Shown in pieces: positions 1 to 6,245 of a stretch of 11,489 bases of DNA. The notes beneath the pieces are model-generated. The model saw nothing but the letters and a program-made list of their open reading frames with translations. It was not told the origin of the DNA and made no database searches. The stretch is from Schaalia odontolytica (GTDB taxonomy: Bacteria; Actinomycetota; Actinomycetes; Actinomycetales; Actinomycetaceae). Within the stretch, counting starts at the first letter, position 1; every line of letters begins with the position of its first letter. The position numbers and the translations under genes are program-made. The stretch is from NCBI GenBank assembly GCA_958415245.1, contig CATYYP010000027.1:1-11489 (forward strand). Reading direction: 5' to 3'.

Positions 1-2
1 AG

Positions 3-692
3 GTGTGGACCCTCATCGACATGTTCCCCGGGCGCCCCGGCATGACCGTCATCGGGGAAAATGGTGGGATCGTCATGCGTGACGGCGTCGAGGTCTCCTC
101 TCATCCGGTGGACACCCCCACGGTGCGCGAGGTCATCCGCCTCGTCCGCGAGGCCACCTCGGGGCCGGACGGGATCGACGGCGGCCTGGTCATGTGCGGC
201 AAGCAATTCGCCTACGTCGAGCGCACCGACGACCGCTTCGTCGACGGCGTTCTGCCCTACTACCACCGCACCAAGCGCGTGGATGATCAGATCGCCATCA
301 TCGGCGCCATCGAGGCCGGCGAGATCGACGACGCGATCGTCAAGCTCGCTGTTTTCGTCCTCGGCCCGGTTGAGGCGCTCGCGGAGGCCACCCTGGCCAA
401 CTTCGCCGATACCCACCAGTACGCAATTTCCGGCGCGAACTGGGCGGACCTGCAGATCCGAGGCGTCGACAAGGGCAGCGCCGTGCGCGACCTGCAGCGT
501 TTCCTCGGGGTGGATCGTTCCCAGACCGCCGTCTTCGGCGACGCCGGGAATGACCTGTCCATGATGAGCGAGGGGGACCTGTCCTTCGCGATGGCCAACG
601 CCTCCCAAGACGTCGTCGAGGCCGCGCGCTTCGTCGCTCCCTCAAACAACGAGGCCGGGGTTGCGCAGGTGCTGCGCACCCTCCTCGGGTAA
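3..692 (+). CDS. Cof-type HAD-superfamily phosphatase, 3' part (5' end outside window)
   Basis: The reading frame is open to the window edge, so the true start and the first HAD motif (DxD nucleophile) lie upstream. The visible 229 residues cover the cap domain and the C-terminal half of the core. Residues 16-22 (IGENGGI) match the N-G turn that follows motif I/II in Cof proteins. KGSAVRDLQ near residue 157 supplies the motif III lysine. VFGDAGNDLSMM near residue 176 is the Mg2+-binding GDxxND motif IV. The end (AMANASQDVVEAA, then SNNEAGVAQVL) is the typical Cof C-terminus. Family members are soluble cytosolic phosphatases acting on sugar phosphates or other small phosphomonoesters; the substrate cannot be told from sequence. 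Full members run about 260-290 residues, so some 30-50 are missing. The next gene starts 30 bases downstream on the same strand, so read-through into the membrane-protein array is possible. Confidence 0.9.
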   Translation: MWTLIDMFPGRPGMTVIGENGGIVMRDGVEVSSHPVDTPTVREVIRLVREATSGPDGIDGGLVMCGKQFAYVERTDDRFVDGVLPYYHRTKRVDDQIAIIGAIEAGEIDDAIVKLAVFVLGPVEALAEATLANFADTHQYAISGANWADLQIRGVDKGSAVRDLQRFLGVDRSQTAVFGDAGNDLSMMSEGDLSFAMANASQDVVEAARFVAPSNNEAGVAQVLRTLLG

Positions 693-722
693 CGGCCTTA
701 CGTGACGCATAGGAGTAGTGAG

Positions 723-1166
723 ATGAGTACGCCTTACCCTCAGCAGCCTGAGCAACAGTCTTCGGGACCCTACGCGCCCGCACAGTCCTCGCCTCAGGGA
801 TATGCGGCGGTTCCGCAGGGATTCGCTCCGGGTTCTGTGCCCGTCACTCAGAAGGTGAATCGAGCGTCGATCATCTTGGGTGTTGTCGGGTGGGCCCTCA
901 TTGGCCTGACGATCCTGGCCATGTGGCTTGCTATCCGAGCCAGCGCATCCGACCCCGACCCGAGTGGCAAGGAAGCGATCGGATTCTTGCCGCTCTTTGC
1001 GCTGATGTTTATTGGCCCGGTGAACCTCGCGGGCGGTGTTATCGGGATTGTTGGCGCAGTGGGGAAGCCGAAGACGCGGAAGCTCAACTGGCTGGGAATC
1101 CTCCTGAACGCGAGCCCATACGTCGTCTTCACCGCCTTCATGATCGTTCTGATGCTGTTCATGTAG
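723..1166 (+). CDS. Small Pro-rich three-helix membrane protein, array member 1
   Basis: Predicted 147 residues. I chose ATG 723 because AGGAG (711-715) sits 7 bases upstream; an in-frame GTG at 702 has no ribosome binding site and would add seven residues. Residues 1-45 are rich in Pro, Gln, Tyr and Ser and should be cytoplasmic and disordered. Hydrophobic helices lie near 49-71, 87-112 and 124-147. The core motif is N101-x2-G104-x3-G108 at the end of helix 2, a basic loop (KPKTRK), then N129-x2-P132 at the start of helix 3. The same signature recurs in the following genes. General topology recalls DUF4190-like proteins (Pro-rich tail plus short helical hairpins), but I do not recognise the family and assign no function. 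The spacing of 28 between the two motif asparagines is two less than in most of the other members. Confidence 0.8.
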   Translation: MSTPYPQQPEQQSSGPYAPAQSSPQGYAAVPQGFAPGSVPVTQKVNRASIILGVVGWALIGLTILAMWLAIRASASDPDPSGKEAIGFLPLFALMFIGPVNLAGGVIGIVGAVGKPKTRKLNWLGILLNASPYVVFTAFMIVLMLFM

Positions 1167-1194
1167 GTCACTGAAGCGTCGGATGGAGATAGTG

Positions 1195-2007
1195 ATGAAA
1201 GGCCACACCGGTCCCGCACCTGTGCCCAACAAGCGAGTGTTGCGAACGATGCGCAGGCTGTCCTTGGCCTGCGCACTCGCGGGACTTGCCGTGATCATCG
1301 GGGGTTTCATCGTCCTGTCGACCTCGGTTTTTGACGAGATGAACGCCCGTGCTCACCTCGTCATTCCCGGCGAGTTTGCGGTCATGAGCGACGGCGAGTT
1401 TGTCCGTTCCCTCCTGCCTGCAGCCGGCGTGGCGGGGATCGTTCATCTGGTGGGTGTCGTCGCCGGGCTGATGGGACGAACGCGCGCCGAGGATCGGAGG
1501 GAGCTCGCGCGCTGCGCGCTCGGAGTGGGTGCGAATGCCTTCTTTCTTGCCTGCGCCTGTATCACCCCCGTCGTTGGCTTGGTCCCCGATCCGCGGGCGC
1601 TCGTGCCCCTCCTCGTTGTGTGCGGCGCTGCGGTCCTGTCCATGTGTGTTTCCCTGTTTGAGCGCTTCTTCAGCAGTCCGGGTGCGACATCGGTGGGGCT
1701 GGGGGTCGCAGGCTTGCTGACGATGGGTGAAGCGTTGCTCATCGGTCTGTTCGCGGTCCTCAAGGATTTCGCTACGACATCGGAGGATCCGTTCTTACCT
1801 GGTCTCACTGTCGTCATTGTCTGCCTCTACGCGGGCGTCCCGGTGGGCATCGCCCAGCTGACGGGCTTGATCAAGGGAATACGGGCGCGTCGGCACGCCG
1901 ACAGCGAGGCCGAGCGGGCGCTTGCCGGGCGAGGAATAGTCCTGAACGTGCCCCTGTGCTGGTGCGTGCTTTTCCTCCCCCTGGTGGTTCTTGCCGCAAT
2001 CTCGTAG
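1195..2007 (+). CDS. Polytopic membrane protein with two copies of the array core, member 2
   Basis: Predicted 270 residues from ATG 1195, with GGAG (1185-1188) 6 bases upstream. An in-frame ATG at 1183 lacks a Shine-Dalgarno sequence and GTG 1192 is too close to it. About seven hydrophobic helices: 22-43, 73-94, 108-130, 135-156, 168-189, 203-227 and 248-268. The protein reads as two array units joined by an extra helix. In unit 1, H84-x2-G87-x3-G91 is followed by a basic loop (RTRAEDRRELA) and N114 exactly 30 residues after H84. In unit 2, Q221-x2-G224-x3-G228 is followed by a basic loop (RARRHADSEAE) and N251, again 30 residues on. His and Gln replace the first Asn. Unlike its neighbours it has almost no Pro-rich tail. 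It lies 28 bases after member 1 and is probably co-transcribed. Function unknown. Confidence 0.78.
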   Translation: MKGHTGPAPVPNKRVLRTMRRLSLACALAGLAVIIGGFIVLSTSVFDEMNARAHLVIPGEFAVMSDGEFVRSLLPAAGVAGIVHLVGVVAGLMGRTRAEDRRELARCALGVGANAFFLACACITPVVGLVPDPRALVPLLVVCGAAVLSMCVSLFERFFSSPGATSVGLGVAGLLTMGEALLIGLFAVLKDFATTSEDPFLPGLTVVIVCLYAGVPVGIAQLTGLIKGIRARRHADSEAERALAGRGIVLNVPLCWCVLFLPLVVLAAIS

Positions 2008-2093
2008 AGCGCTATCCCCAGCTCGTTCCTCCTTGCGTTAACACCCTCTCTCCATTAATCTCAATTCTTGAAATACTTTTGGAGGGAGGGGGC

Positions 2094-2504
2094 ATGGAGG
2101 CTCCGGATCGTGAACGCGGTGGGGCACAGCCGTATCCCGGCACGCCCCGCAGAAGGTGGACGTCCCTCAGATGTGGTGTCGGTGCCTGGATTGTCACCGC
2201 GATCTCCATCACCGCTGTGATCATCGTTGAGATAGTCGTCCTGCTCCGCTCAGACTTCCATCAGGTTGACGGCATCGTCTACAACCGTGTCATTGCGATG
2301 ATCGGCGGCGGCCTCACCACTTGTCTGAGTCTCACCGGCCTCGTCATCGCCAGGGCAGAGCTGGGTGAATCAGATGTGTCGAGCAGACAGCGCAGCGCGA
2401 GCCTGTGCGGAGTGGTCCTGTGCTTGAGTCCCGTCCTCGTTATTGTCTGGGCCTACAGCGTGCTGGGAGCAGGCGTCGCCGAGTGGCTATTCGGATGGAA
2501 ATAA
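2094..2504 (+). CDS. Small membrane protein, array member 3 (divergent)
   Basis: Predicted 136 residues. ATG 2094 is preceded by a very strong purine tract (GGAGGGAGGGGG, 2081-2092), which decides the start over the longer in-frame opening at 1956 that would overlap the previous gene. The N-terminal 22 residues are charged and contain Pro, Gly and Arg. Hydrophobic segments lie at about 28-52, 66-87 and 102-125. The core motif has decayed: S79-x2-G82-x3-A86 replaces N-x2-G-x3-G, and 31 residues later C110-x2-P113 keeps the Pro but not the Asn. Order, spacing and the charged loop between helices 2 and 3 still match the other members. The 86-base gap upstream, richer in A/T than its surroundings, may hold a promoter, but the candidate boxes are weak. 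Function unknown. Confidence 0.75.
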   Translation: MEAPDRERGGAQPYPGTPRRRWTSLRCGVGAWIVTAISITAVIIVEIVVLLRSDFHQVDGIVYNRVIAMIGGGLTTCLSLTGLVIARAELGESDVSSRQRSASLCGVVLCLSPVLVIVWAYSVLGAGVAEWLFGWK

Positions 2505-2532
2505 CACCTTTCCGCGGCGAAGGAGGCGACCG

Positions 2533-2982
2533 ATGAGTGCGTCGAATGATGTTCCTGCGCAGGGTGCCACAGCGCAGCCTGTGACCTACCCACAGTTTGT
2601 GGCCGGTGTCGCTCCCGACAGCGATGTTCATCAAGCACGTCCGCCCGTGCGTAGGCGCGTTACGTGGGTGCTGTCGCTGGTGGCTGGCCTCGGTGGTTGG
2701 GTCGTGATCCTCTTGAGCATTGTCCTCACGGTCATCTATTGCATCGAAATGGCAAACGCGGACGAGATGGTGCGCAAATATGGAATCGGCAGCGGCTTGA
2801 TCTGGATATTCGCCCTGTTAGCCCTTTTCATCATCAATGTCCTCGGGGGAATCTTCGGTCTCATCGAGTTGTTGCGGTGCAACAACGTTAAGGAAGTGAG
2901 ACGAGCGCTCTACGTCCTCCTGCTCAACGTGTTGCCGTGGATCATCCTCGGGGTGCTGTACTGGGTGTACGTGCGTGACTGA
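2533..2982 (+). CDS. Small Pro-rich three-helix membrane protein, array member 4
   Basis: Predicted 149 residues. ATG 2533 has a perfect AGGAGG (2521-2526) 6 bases upstream, so the longer in-frame reading from 2443, which overlaps member 3, is rejected. Residues 1-42 form a polar tail with Pro, Gln and Ala, ending in RPPVRRR. Helices lie near 44-69, 88-114 and 126-146. The signature is clear: N102-x2-G105-x3-G109, loop CNNVKEVRR, then N132-x2-P135, exactly 30 residues apart. From RPPVR onward it aligns throughout with the next gene, sharing VR-R-TW-LS-V-G-GGW, YG-G, INV-G, LLR and LN-LPW. The two are the most similar neighbours in the array and probably arose by local duplication. Its last three codons overlap the next start. 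Function unknown. Confidence 0.82.
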   Translation: MSASNDVPAQGATAQPVTYPQFVAGVAPDSDVHQARPPVRRRVTWVLSLVAGLGGWVVILLSIVLTVIYCIEMANADEMVRKYGIGSGLIWIFALLALFIINVLGGIFGLIELLRCNNVKEVRRALYVLLLNVLPWIILGVLYWVYVRD

Positions 2983-3337
2983 GAGAGGCTCCGCAGCCTC
3001 GCCGCCCGTGCGCACGCGAAGCACGTGGACTCTCTCCATGGTGTGCGGCGTTGGCGGCTGGCTTTTGATCGCCGGTACGATCGTCTTGGGTGTCTGCAAC
3101 ACCTTCATGGCCGCGAATGACGATGACGCTGTGCTGCGAGAATACGGTTTCGGCTATGCCATCGTCCTCATGCTTCTCCTGGTCTTCGTCATCAACGTCA
3201 TCGGTGCCCTCATCGGTTTCATCGACCTCCTCCGGTATCGCACCCGCAGAGACGTCATGCAGAGCTGCCTCGCTCTCTTCCTCAATCTGTTGCCGTGGAT
3301 GATCGTCGGCGCCTGGGCGTGGTTGGTAGTCTCGTGA
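2975..3337 (+). CDS. Three-helix membrane protein, array member 5, overlapping its paralogue
   Basis: Predicted 120 residues from GTG 2975, which overlaps the end of member 4 by 8 bases. No good Shine-Dalgarno is visible, so initiation is probably by translational coupling with member 4. An alternative in-frame GTG at 3008 would remove 11 residues. The long Pro-rich tail of member 4 is absent; only SPPVRTRSTW remains before helix 1. Helices lie near 18-45, 60-86 and 97-119. The core is N74-x2-G77-x3-G81, loop RYRTRRD, then N104-x2-P107, exactly 30 residues apart. After the stop, a weak dyad GAGGC-CTCGA-GCCTC (3344-3358) could be a remnant terminator but is too short to rely on. The overlap suggests that members 4 and 5 are made in a fixed ratio, perhaps as a heteromer (inference). 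Function unknown. Confidence 0.78.
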   Translation: MTERGSAASPPVRTRSTWTLSMVCGVGGWLLIAGTIVLGVCNTFMAANDDDAVLREYGFGYAIVLMLLLVFVINVIGALIGFIDLLRYRTRRDVMQSCLALFLNLLPWMIVGAWAWLVVS

Positions 3338-3469
3338 CGTGAGGAGGCCTCGAGCCTCGTCGGCCTCGTCATCGAGAGCCTGATACCGCCTGGGGAAGTT
3401 TCGCTGCCCCCTGGTTTAGGATGGTCATTGTCGCCCGCGTGGACGCGACGATCAACGTAGGAAGGACCG

Positions 3470-3946
3470 ATGATGACAATGCCTCATTCTCCTGGTTCCG
3501 GGATGCCCTGCAACACCGGAAATACAACGGTCTACCCCGGTGCCATGCCGGGCAATCCCTACGGCGACATGCAGCCGGCACCGCAGGTTGCGGCTCCGCC
3601 CAGCCATGGCCTCGTCGTAGCCTCCATATGCCTCGGAGTCATTGGGATCATCCTCTGCGCTGGTGGGCTGTTCTTTGGAGCCTATACCTCGTTCGACGTG
3701 CACGACTCCTTTGAGAGGGCTATTGCTCCGCTCAACTTCATTCTCGTCGTCGCGATGGTCTATATCCTGGGTGGGATTATGAACATTATCGGCCTTGTCC
3801 TTGGCACGGCCGGGCGCAAGCGGGCGCAGGATCCGCGTCACGCGAAGGCGTGCATGGTGGGGATTTGGCTGAATGCAGCCCCGATGATTCTGTTTCTGGT
3901 TGCCGAGATCCTGGGCGTCCTCTGGATGATGGGGCCTAGCTTATAG
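3470..3946 (+). CDS. Small Pro-rich three-helix membrane protein, array member 6
   Basis: Predicted 158 residues. Two adjacent ATG codons (3470 and 3473) are both compatible with the AGGAAGGA tract at 3459-3466; I give the first, but the second is equally likely. Residues 1-46 are rich in Pro, Gly, Met and Asn. Helices lie near 47-72, 88-113 and 128-153. The core is N105-x2-G108-x3-G112, basic loop GRKRAQDPRHAK, then N135-x2-P138, exactly 30 residues apart. NIIGLVLG and NAAP are shared letter for letter with the next gene. The 132-base gap upstream is the longest inside the array. It holds TAGGAT (3417-3422), a possible -10, but no convincing -35 at 16-18 bases, so an internal promoter is possible rather than shown. 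Function unknown. Confidence 0.82.
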   Translation: MMTMPHSPGSGMPCNTGNTTVYPGAMPGNPYGDMQPAPQVAAPPSHGLVVASICLGVIGIILCAGGLFFGAYTSFDVHDSFERAIAPLNFILVVAMVYILGGIMNIIGLVLGTAGRKRAQDPRHAKACMVGIWLNAAPMILFLVAEILGVLWMMGPSL

Positions 3947-3990
3947 CGGATGCCTCTGTCCCATTACCCTCGACGAATGAAGGACTACCT

Positions 3991-4434
3991 GTGACGACTC
4001 CATATTCGACCGGTTCCGGCTTGAACGGGTATCCGGCCCAGGCTCCCCAGCAGCCCGCCGCTCCTGGAAGCAGCCGAGGCAAAGCCTTAGGGGCAGCGTG
4101 TCGCGGATTCGGTATCACCGGACTCGTTGTCTTTGCGCTGGTCATCCTCGGGACGCTGGTGTACGTGCTGATTCCGAGGGGTGAGCACGGGCTGGACCTG
4201 GCTCCGATCGCCTTCATCTTCACGGCCGGATTCTTCTCCATCCCCGTCATCGCGGTGAACATTATTGGCCTGGTTCTCGGCTTTGTTGCGCTCAAGCAGA
4301 CGAAGAACCCCTCCGAGCGCGGCTACATCGCCCGAGGCCTGCTCATGAATGCTGCGCCGCTCGCGGTTGTTGGCCTCGTCGTTCTTCTGATCCTCTTGAT
4401 CTACGGGTTCTTCTACCTCATCGCGTTGCTTTAG
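3991..4434 (+). CDS. Small Pro-rich three-helix membrane protein, array member 7
   Basis: Predicted 147 residues from GTG 3991, with GAAGGA (3979-3984) 6 bases upstream. The N-terminal 30 residues (MTTPYSTGSG, then QAPQQPAAPG) are Pro/Gln-rich. Helices lie near 38-61, 72-100 and 117-147. The signature is N90-x2-G93-x3-G97, loop LKQTKNPSERGYIA, then N120-x2-P123, exactly 30 residues apart. The loop plus start of helix 3 recalls DUF4190 domains (a G-L-V-L-G-hydrophobic-A-L turn, then a basic loop), but the N-x2-P element is specific to this array. The 44-base gap to member 6 suggests one transcript. Function unknown; a membrane scaffold, sensor or immunity role would each fit, and nothing in the sequence chooses between them. 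Confidence 0.82.
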   Translation: MTTPYSTGSGLNGYPAQAPQQPAAPGSSRGKALGAACRGFGITGLVVFALVILGTLVYVLIPRGEHGLDLAPIAFIFTAGFFSIPVIAVNIIGLVLGFVALKQTKNPSERGYIARGLLMNAAPLAVVGLVVLLILLIYGFFYLIALL

Positions 4435-4491
4435 GAGCTCCCGGACCCGACGACCTCTGCTCCCACACCATCAACCTCCCAAGGAACACCA

Positions 4492-4950
4492 GTGACCACT
4501 CCAATTCCCCAGGCCCCGGACCCGAATACTTCCCCCGGATACGGCGGCCAGCAAGTGCCCAATCCTCCACAGGCCGAGGGCCTGCCGCAGGAAGCCATGC
4601 AGCCCGCAATGCAGCAGAATTGGGGGCAGATGCCCGTCGATCCGGGAATGCAAGCGGGATTCCCGCAGGCTGGGCCGGTGGCCTATGGGCCTGCGGTGCC
4701 CGCGCGGCGTCGTAGGTCGTACGCGCTGGCGGTTATTTTGTTTGGAATTGGCTTGCTGCTTACGATTTTGCCCTTCATAGCCACGCTATTCCTTGGCCGT
4801 GCTACCAACGGCTTCCAACACAATAGCGATACTCTATTTTCGTTCTTAGGGCAGTTGTTCTACGCCCTGCCCATCGGCATGATCCTGATCCTGGTCTCTG
4901 GCATCGTGGCAATCTTGGTTGCTGTGATGAACTCTTCGTCGAAGAGCTGA
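4492..4950 (+). CDS. Gln/Pro/Met-rich membrane protein with two helices, array member 8 (most divergent)
   Basis: Predicted 152 residues from GTG 4492, with AAGGA (4481-4485) 6 bases upstream. The tail is the longest of the array: residues 1-70 are dominated by Pro, Gln, Gly and Met, then a basic ARRRR patch (71-75) marks the cytoplasmic face. Only two hydrophobic helices follow, at about 77-102 and 122-146, and the protein ends in a short SSSKS. The N-x2-G-x3-G and N-x2-P signature is absent and there is no third helix. It shares with its neighbours the Pro-rich tail (MTTP start as in member 7), size, spacing and strand, so it may be a truncated relative or an unrelated gene recruited to the operon. 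It ends 12 bases before the bidirectional terminator that closes the array. Confidence 0.75.
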   Translation: MTTPIPQAPDPNTSPGYGGQQVPNPPQAEGLPQEAMQPAMQQNWGQMPVDPGMQAGFPQAGPVAYGPAVPARRRRSYALAVILFGIGLLLTILPFIATLFLGRATNGFQHNSDTLFSFLGQLFYALPIGMILILVSGIVAILVAVMNSSSKS

Positions 4951-4962
4951 TCCCGAGACACG

Positions 4963-5010
4963 AAAGACCCCCGCGTCGAACCGCCAAACGACGGCGACGC
5001 GGGGTCTTTT
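4963..5010. terminator. Bidirectional intrinsic terminator between convergent units
   Basis: Left arm 4963-4978 (AAAGACCCCCGCGTCG) pairs with right arm 4995-5009 (CGACGCGGGGTCTTT) with one bulged C. Inside the loop, CCG (4981-4983) and CGG (4992-4994) can add pairs. On the plus strand the stem runs into TCTTTT, on the minus strand into CTTTCG after AAA/TTT pairs. It lies 12 bases after the membrane-protein array and 5 bases past the protease stop, so it can end both transcripts. Confidence 0.9.
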
Positions 5011-5015
5011 CTGTC

Positions 5016-6245
5016 CTACTTGGCGTGGTAGCGGGGGCTGGTGCCCAGGTGGATTGGTACGCCGGCGTCGGTGTTGCTGATGACGCTTTCGTCGGCTCCG
5101 CGGTAGGTGTACGAGTCGTCGAAGGCGATGTCGCGGGGGTTCACGACGCCGTCGATGTATTGGCGTACTTCCTCAGTGGTGGGGCCCTTGCGTCGAGCTG
5201 GGTCCATGAGCGGGTTTTCATCCGGGTACTGCGAGGGGTCGGTGTTGATCATGGCACCGGGATCAACGGCTCCGTATCCGATGTAGGTGTTCCATCCGCT
5301 CTGATCGGTCCGAGCTGTCTTGGTGAGTAGTTGGAGGAGTTGGTTGCTGGTGGCGCTGGGCCACTTCTGCTTGGCCAGGGCAAGAAAACCAGCAACGAGG
5401 GGAACGGAGTTTGAAGTTCCGTCTGTAAATCCTTTATTCCCGCTCTCGTAGTTGTGTAAAACGATGGGGCCGCCTACCGCTGCGACGGTGGTGCCTTGTC
5501 CCCACGAAGAGTAGGAGGCTACCTTGCCGGTGGTGTCGATGGCGCTGACACCTACGACGCCAGACCACTTCGAATAGGTGTCGAGTGTTTCGTCTTTCGC
5601 GTCGTTACCCATGGGCGACACGATGATGACGCCTTGGGCGTTGGCTCGGGCGATCGCCCACTTCGTCGCCTCGTCAGTTCCTTCATCGGACGAAGGGATA
5701 CTGATGATCTGAGCGCCGTCGCTGATAGCGCGATTGATCAGCGAGGCGGGATCTTCGGCCCCAGTTCCATTGTGGCTGTTGCAGTCATTACCCGCCCTGT
5801 CATCTTGTGAAACGAAGGTAGTCCGGTATGACAGGAGCGTGGCGTCGGGGGCTACTCCGTAGGCCTTGGAGACCAGGAGTGAGGCCATGGAAGTACTGTG
5901 GCTCTTGGTGAAAGTCCCGGAAATGACGGTGCAGGGGCTTTTGTCGATGATGGTGGCGCCGGCCAGCTCGGGGGCGGTGGTGTCGACCTCGCCGTCGATG
6001 AGCGCAATGGTGACGCCCTTACCGGTGTAGCCCTTGGTTCGAGCCTGATCGAGGTGGTAGTAGGCGAAGTAGGACTGGTCGGCTGCCGTGATGGGGTCGG
6101 CGGCGTGAGCGGGAGCGGCGGGCAGGGCGATGGCCCCGGCCGCCAGGGCCAGGGTCATCGCGCACACGCCCGATGCACGCAGGCGCCGCGTGCGCCCCGG
6201 CGAGACTTGACAGTCGTGAGCGTTCACCATTGGCGGGGATCCCAT
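5016..6245 (-). CDS. Secreted subtilisin-family (S8) serine protease of mycosin type
   Basis: Predicted 409 residues. The ATG at 6245 shares one base with the stop of the preceding gene (TGATG) and follows GAAGGAGG, so the two are translationally coupled. A signal peptide is visible: RRLR at 20-23, a hydrophobic stretch at 25-44, and a probable cut after AHA (residue 48). The triad is complete: Asp84 (ALID), His116 (SHST) and Ser278 (GTSNSVP), with oxyanion Asn214 (MGN). The His box lacks the usual Gly on each side (GHGT). Mycosins are the membrane-bound proteases of type VII secretion systems. The N-terminal DQ-YF-YYHL-A segment and operon partners fit that class. However, I see no C-terminal transmembrane anchor, only a hydrophilic tail of about 75 residues (335-409), so the enzyme may be released or held by a partner. 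Cys105 and Cys155 could form a disulfide. Confidence 0.88.
   Translation of the reverse strand: MGSPPMVNAHDCQVSPGRTRRLRASGVCAMTLALAAGAIALPAAPAHAADPITAADQSYFAYYHLDQARTKGYTGKGVTIALIDGEVDTTAPELAGATIIDKSPCTVISGTFTKSHSTSMASLLVSKAYGVAPDATLLSYRTTFVSQDDRAGNDCNSHNGTGAEDPASLINRAISDGAQIISIPSSDEGTDEATKWAIARANAQGVIIVSPMGNDAKDETLDTYSKWSGVVGVSAIDTTGKVASYSSWGQGTTVAAVGGPIVLHNYESGNKGFTDGTSNSVPLVAGFLALAKQKWPSATSNQLLQLLTKTARTDQSGWNTYIGYGAVDPGAMINTDPSQYPDENPLMDPARRKGPTTEEVRQYIDGVVNPRDIAFDDSYTYRGADESVISNTDAGVPIHLGTSPRYHAK

Noticed and set aside
2033..2061. TTGCGT-17-TAATCT as a promoter for array member 3
   Set aside because: Only three of six bases match in each box; the A/T-rich spacer makes chance matches easy. 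Kept as a remark only.
3344..3358. GAGGC-CTCGA-GCCTC as a terminator after array member 5
   Set aside because: A 5-bp stem without U-tract is too weak to call.
3394..3422. TAGGAT (3417-3422) as an internal promoter before array member 6
   Set aside because: No TTGACA-like element at 16-18 bases upstream and no clear extended -10.
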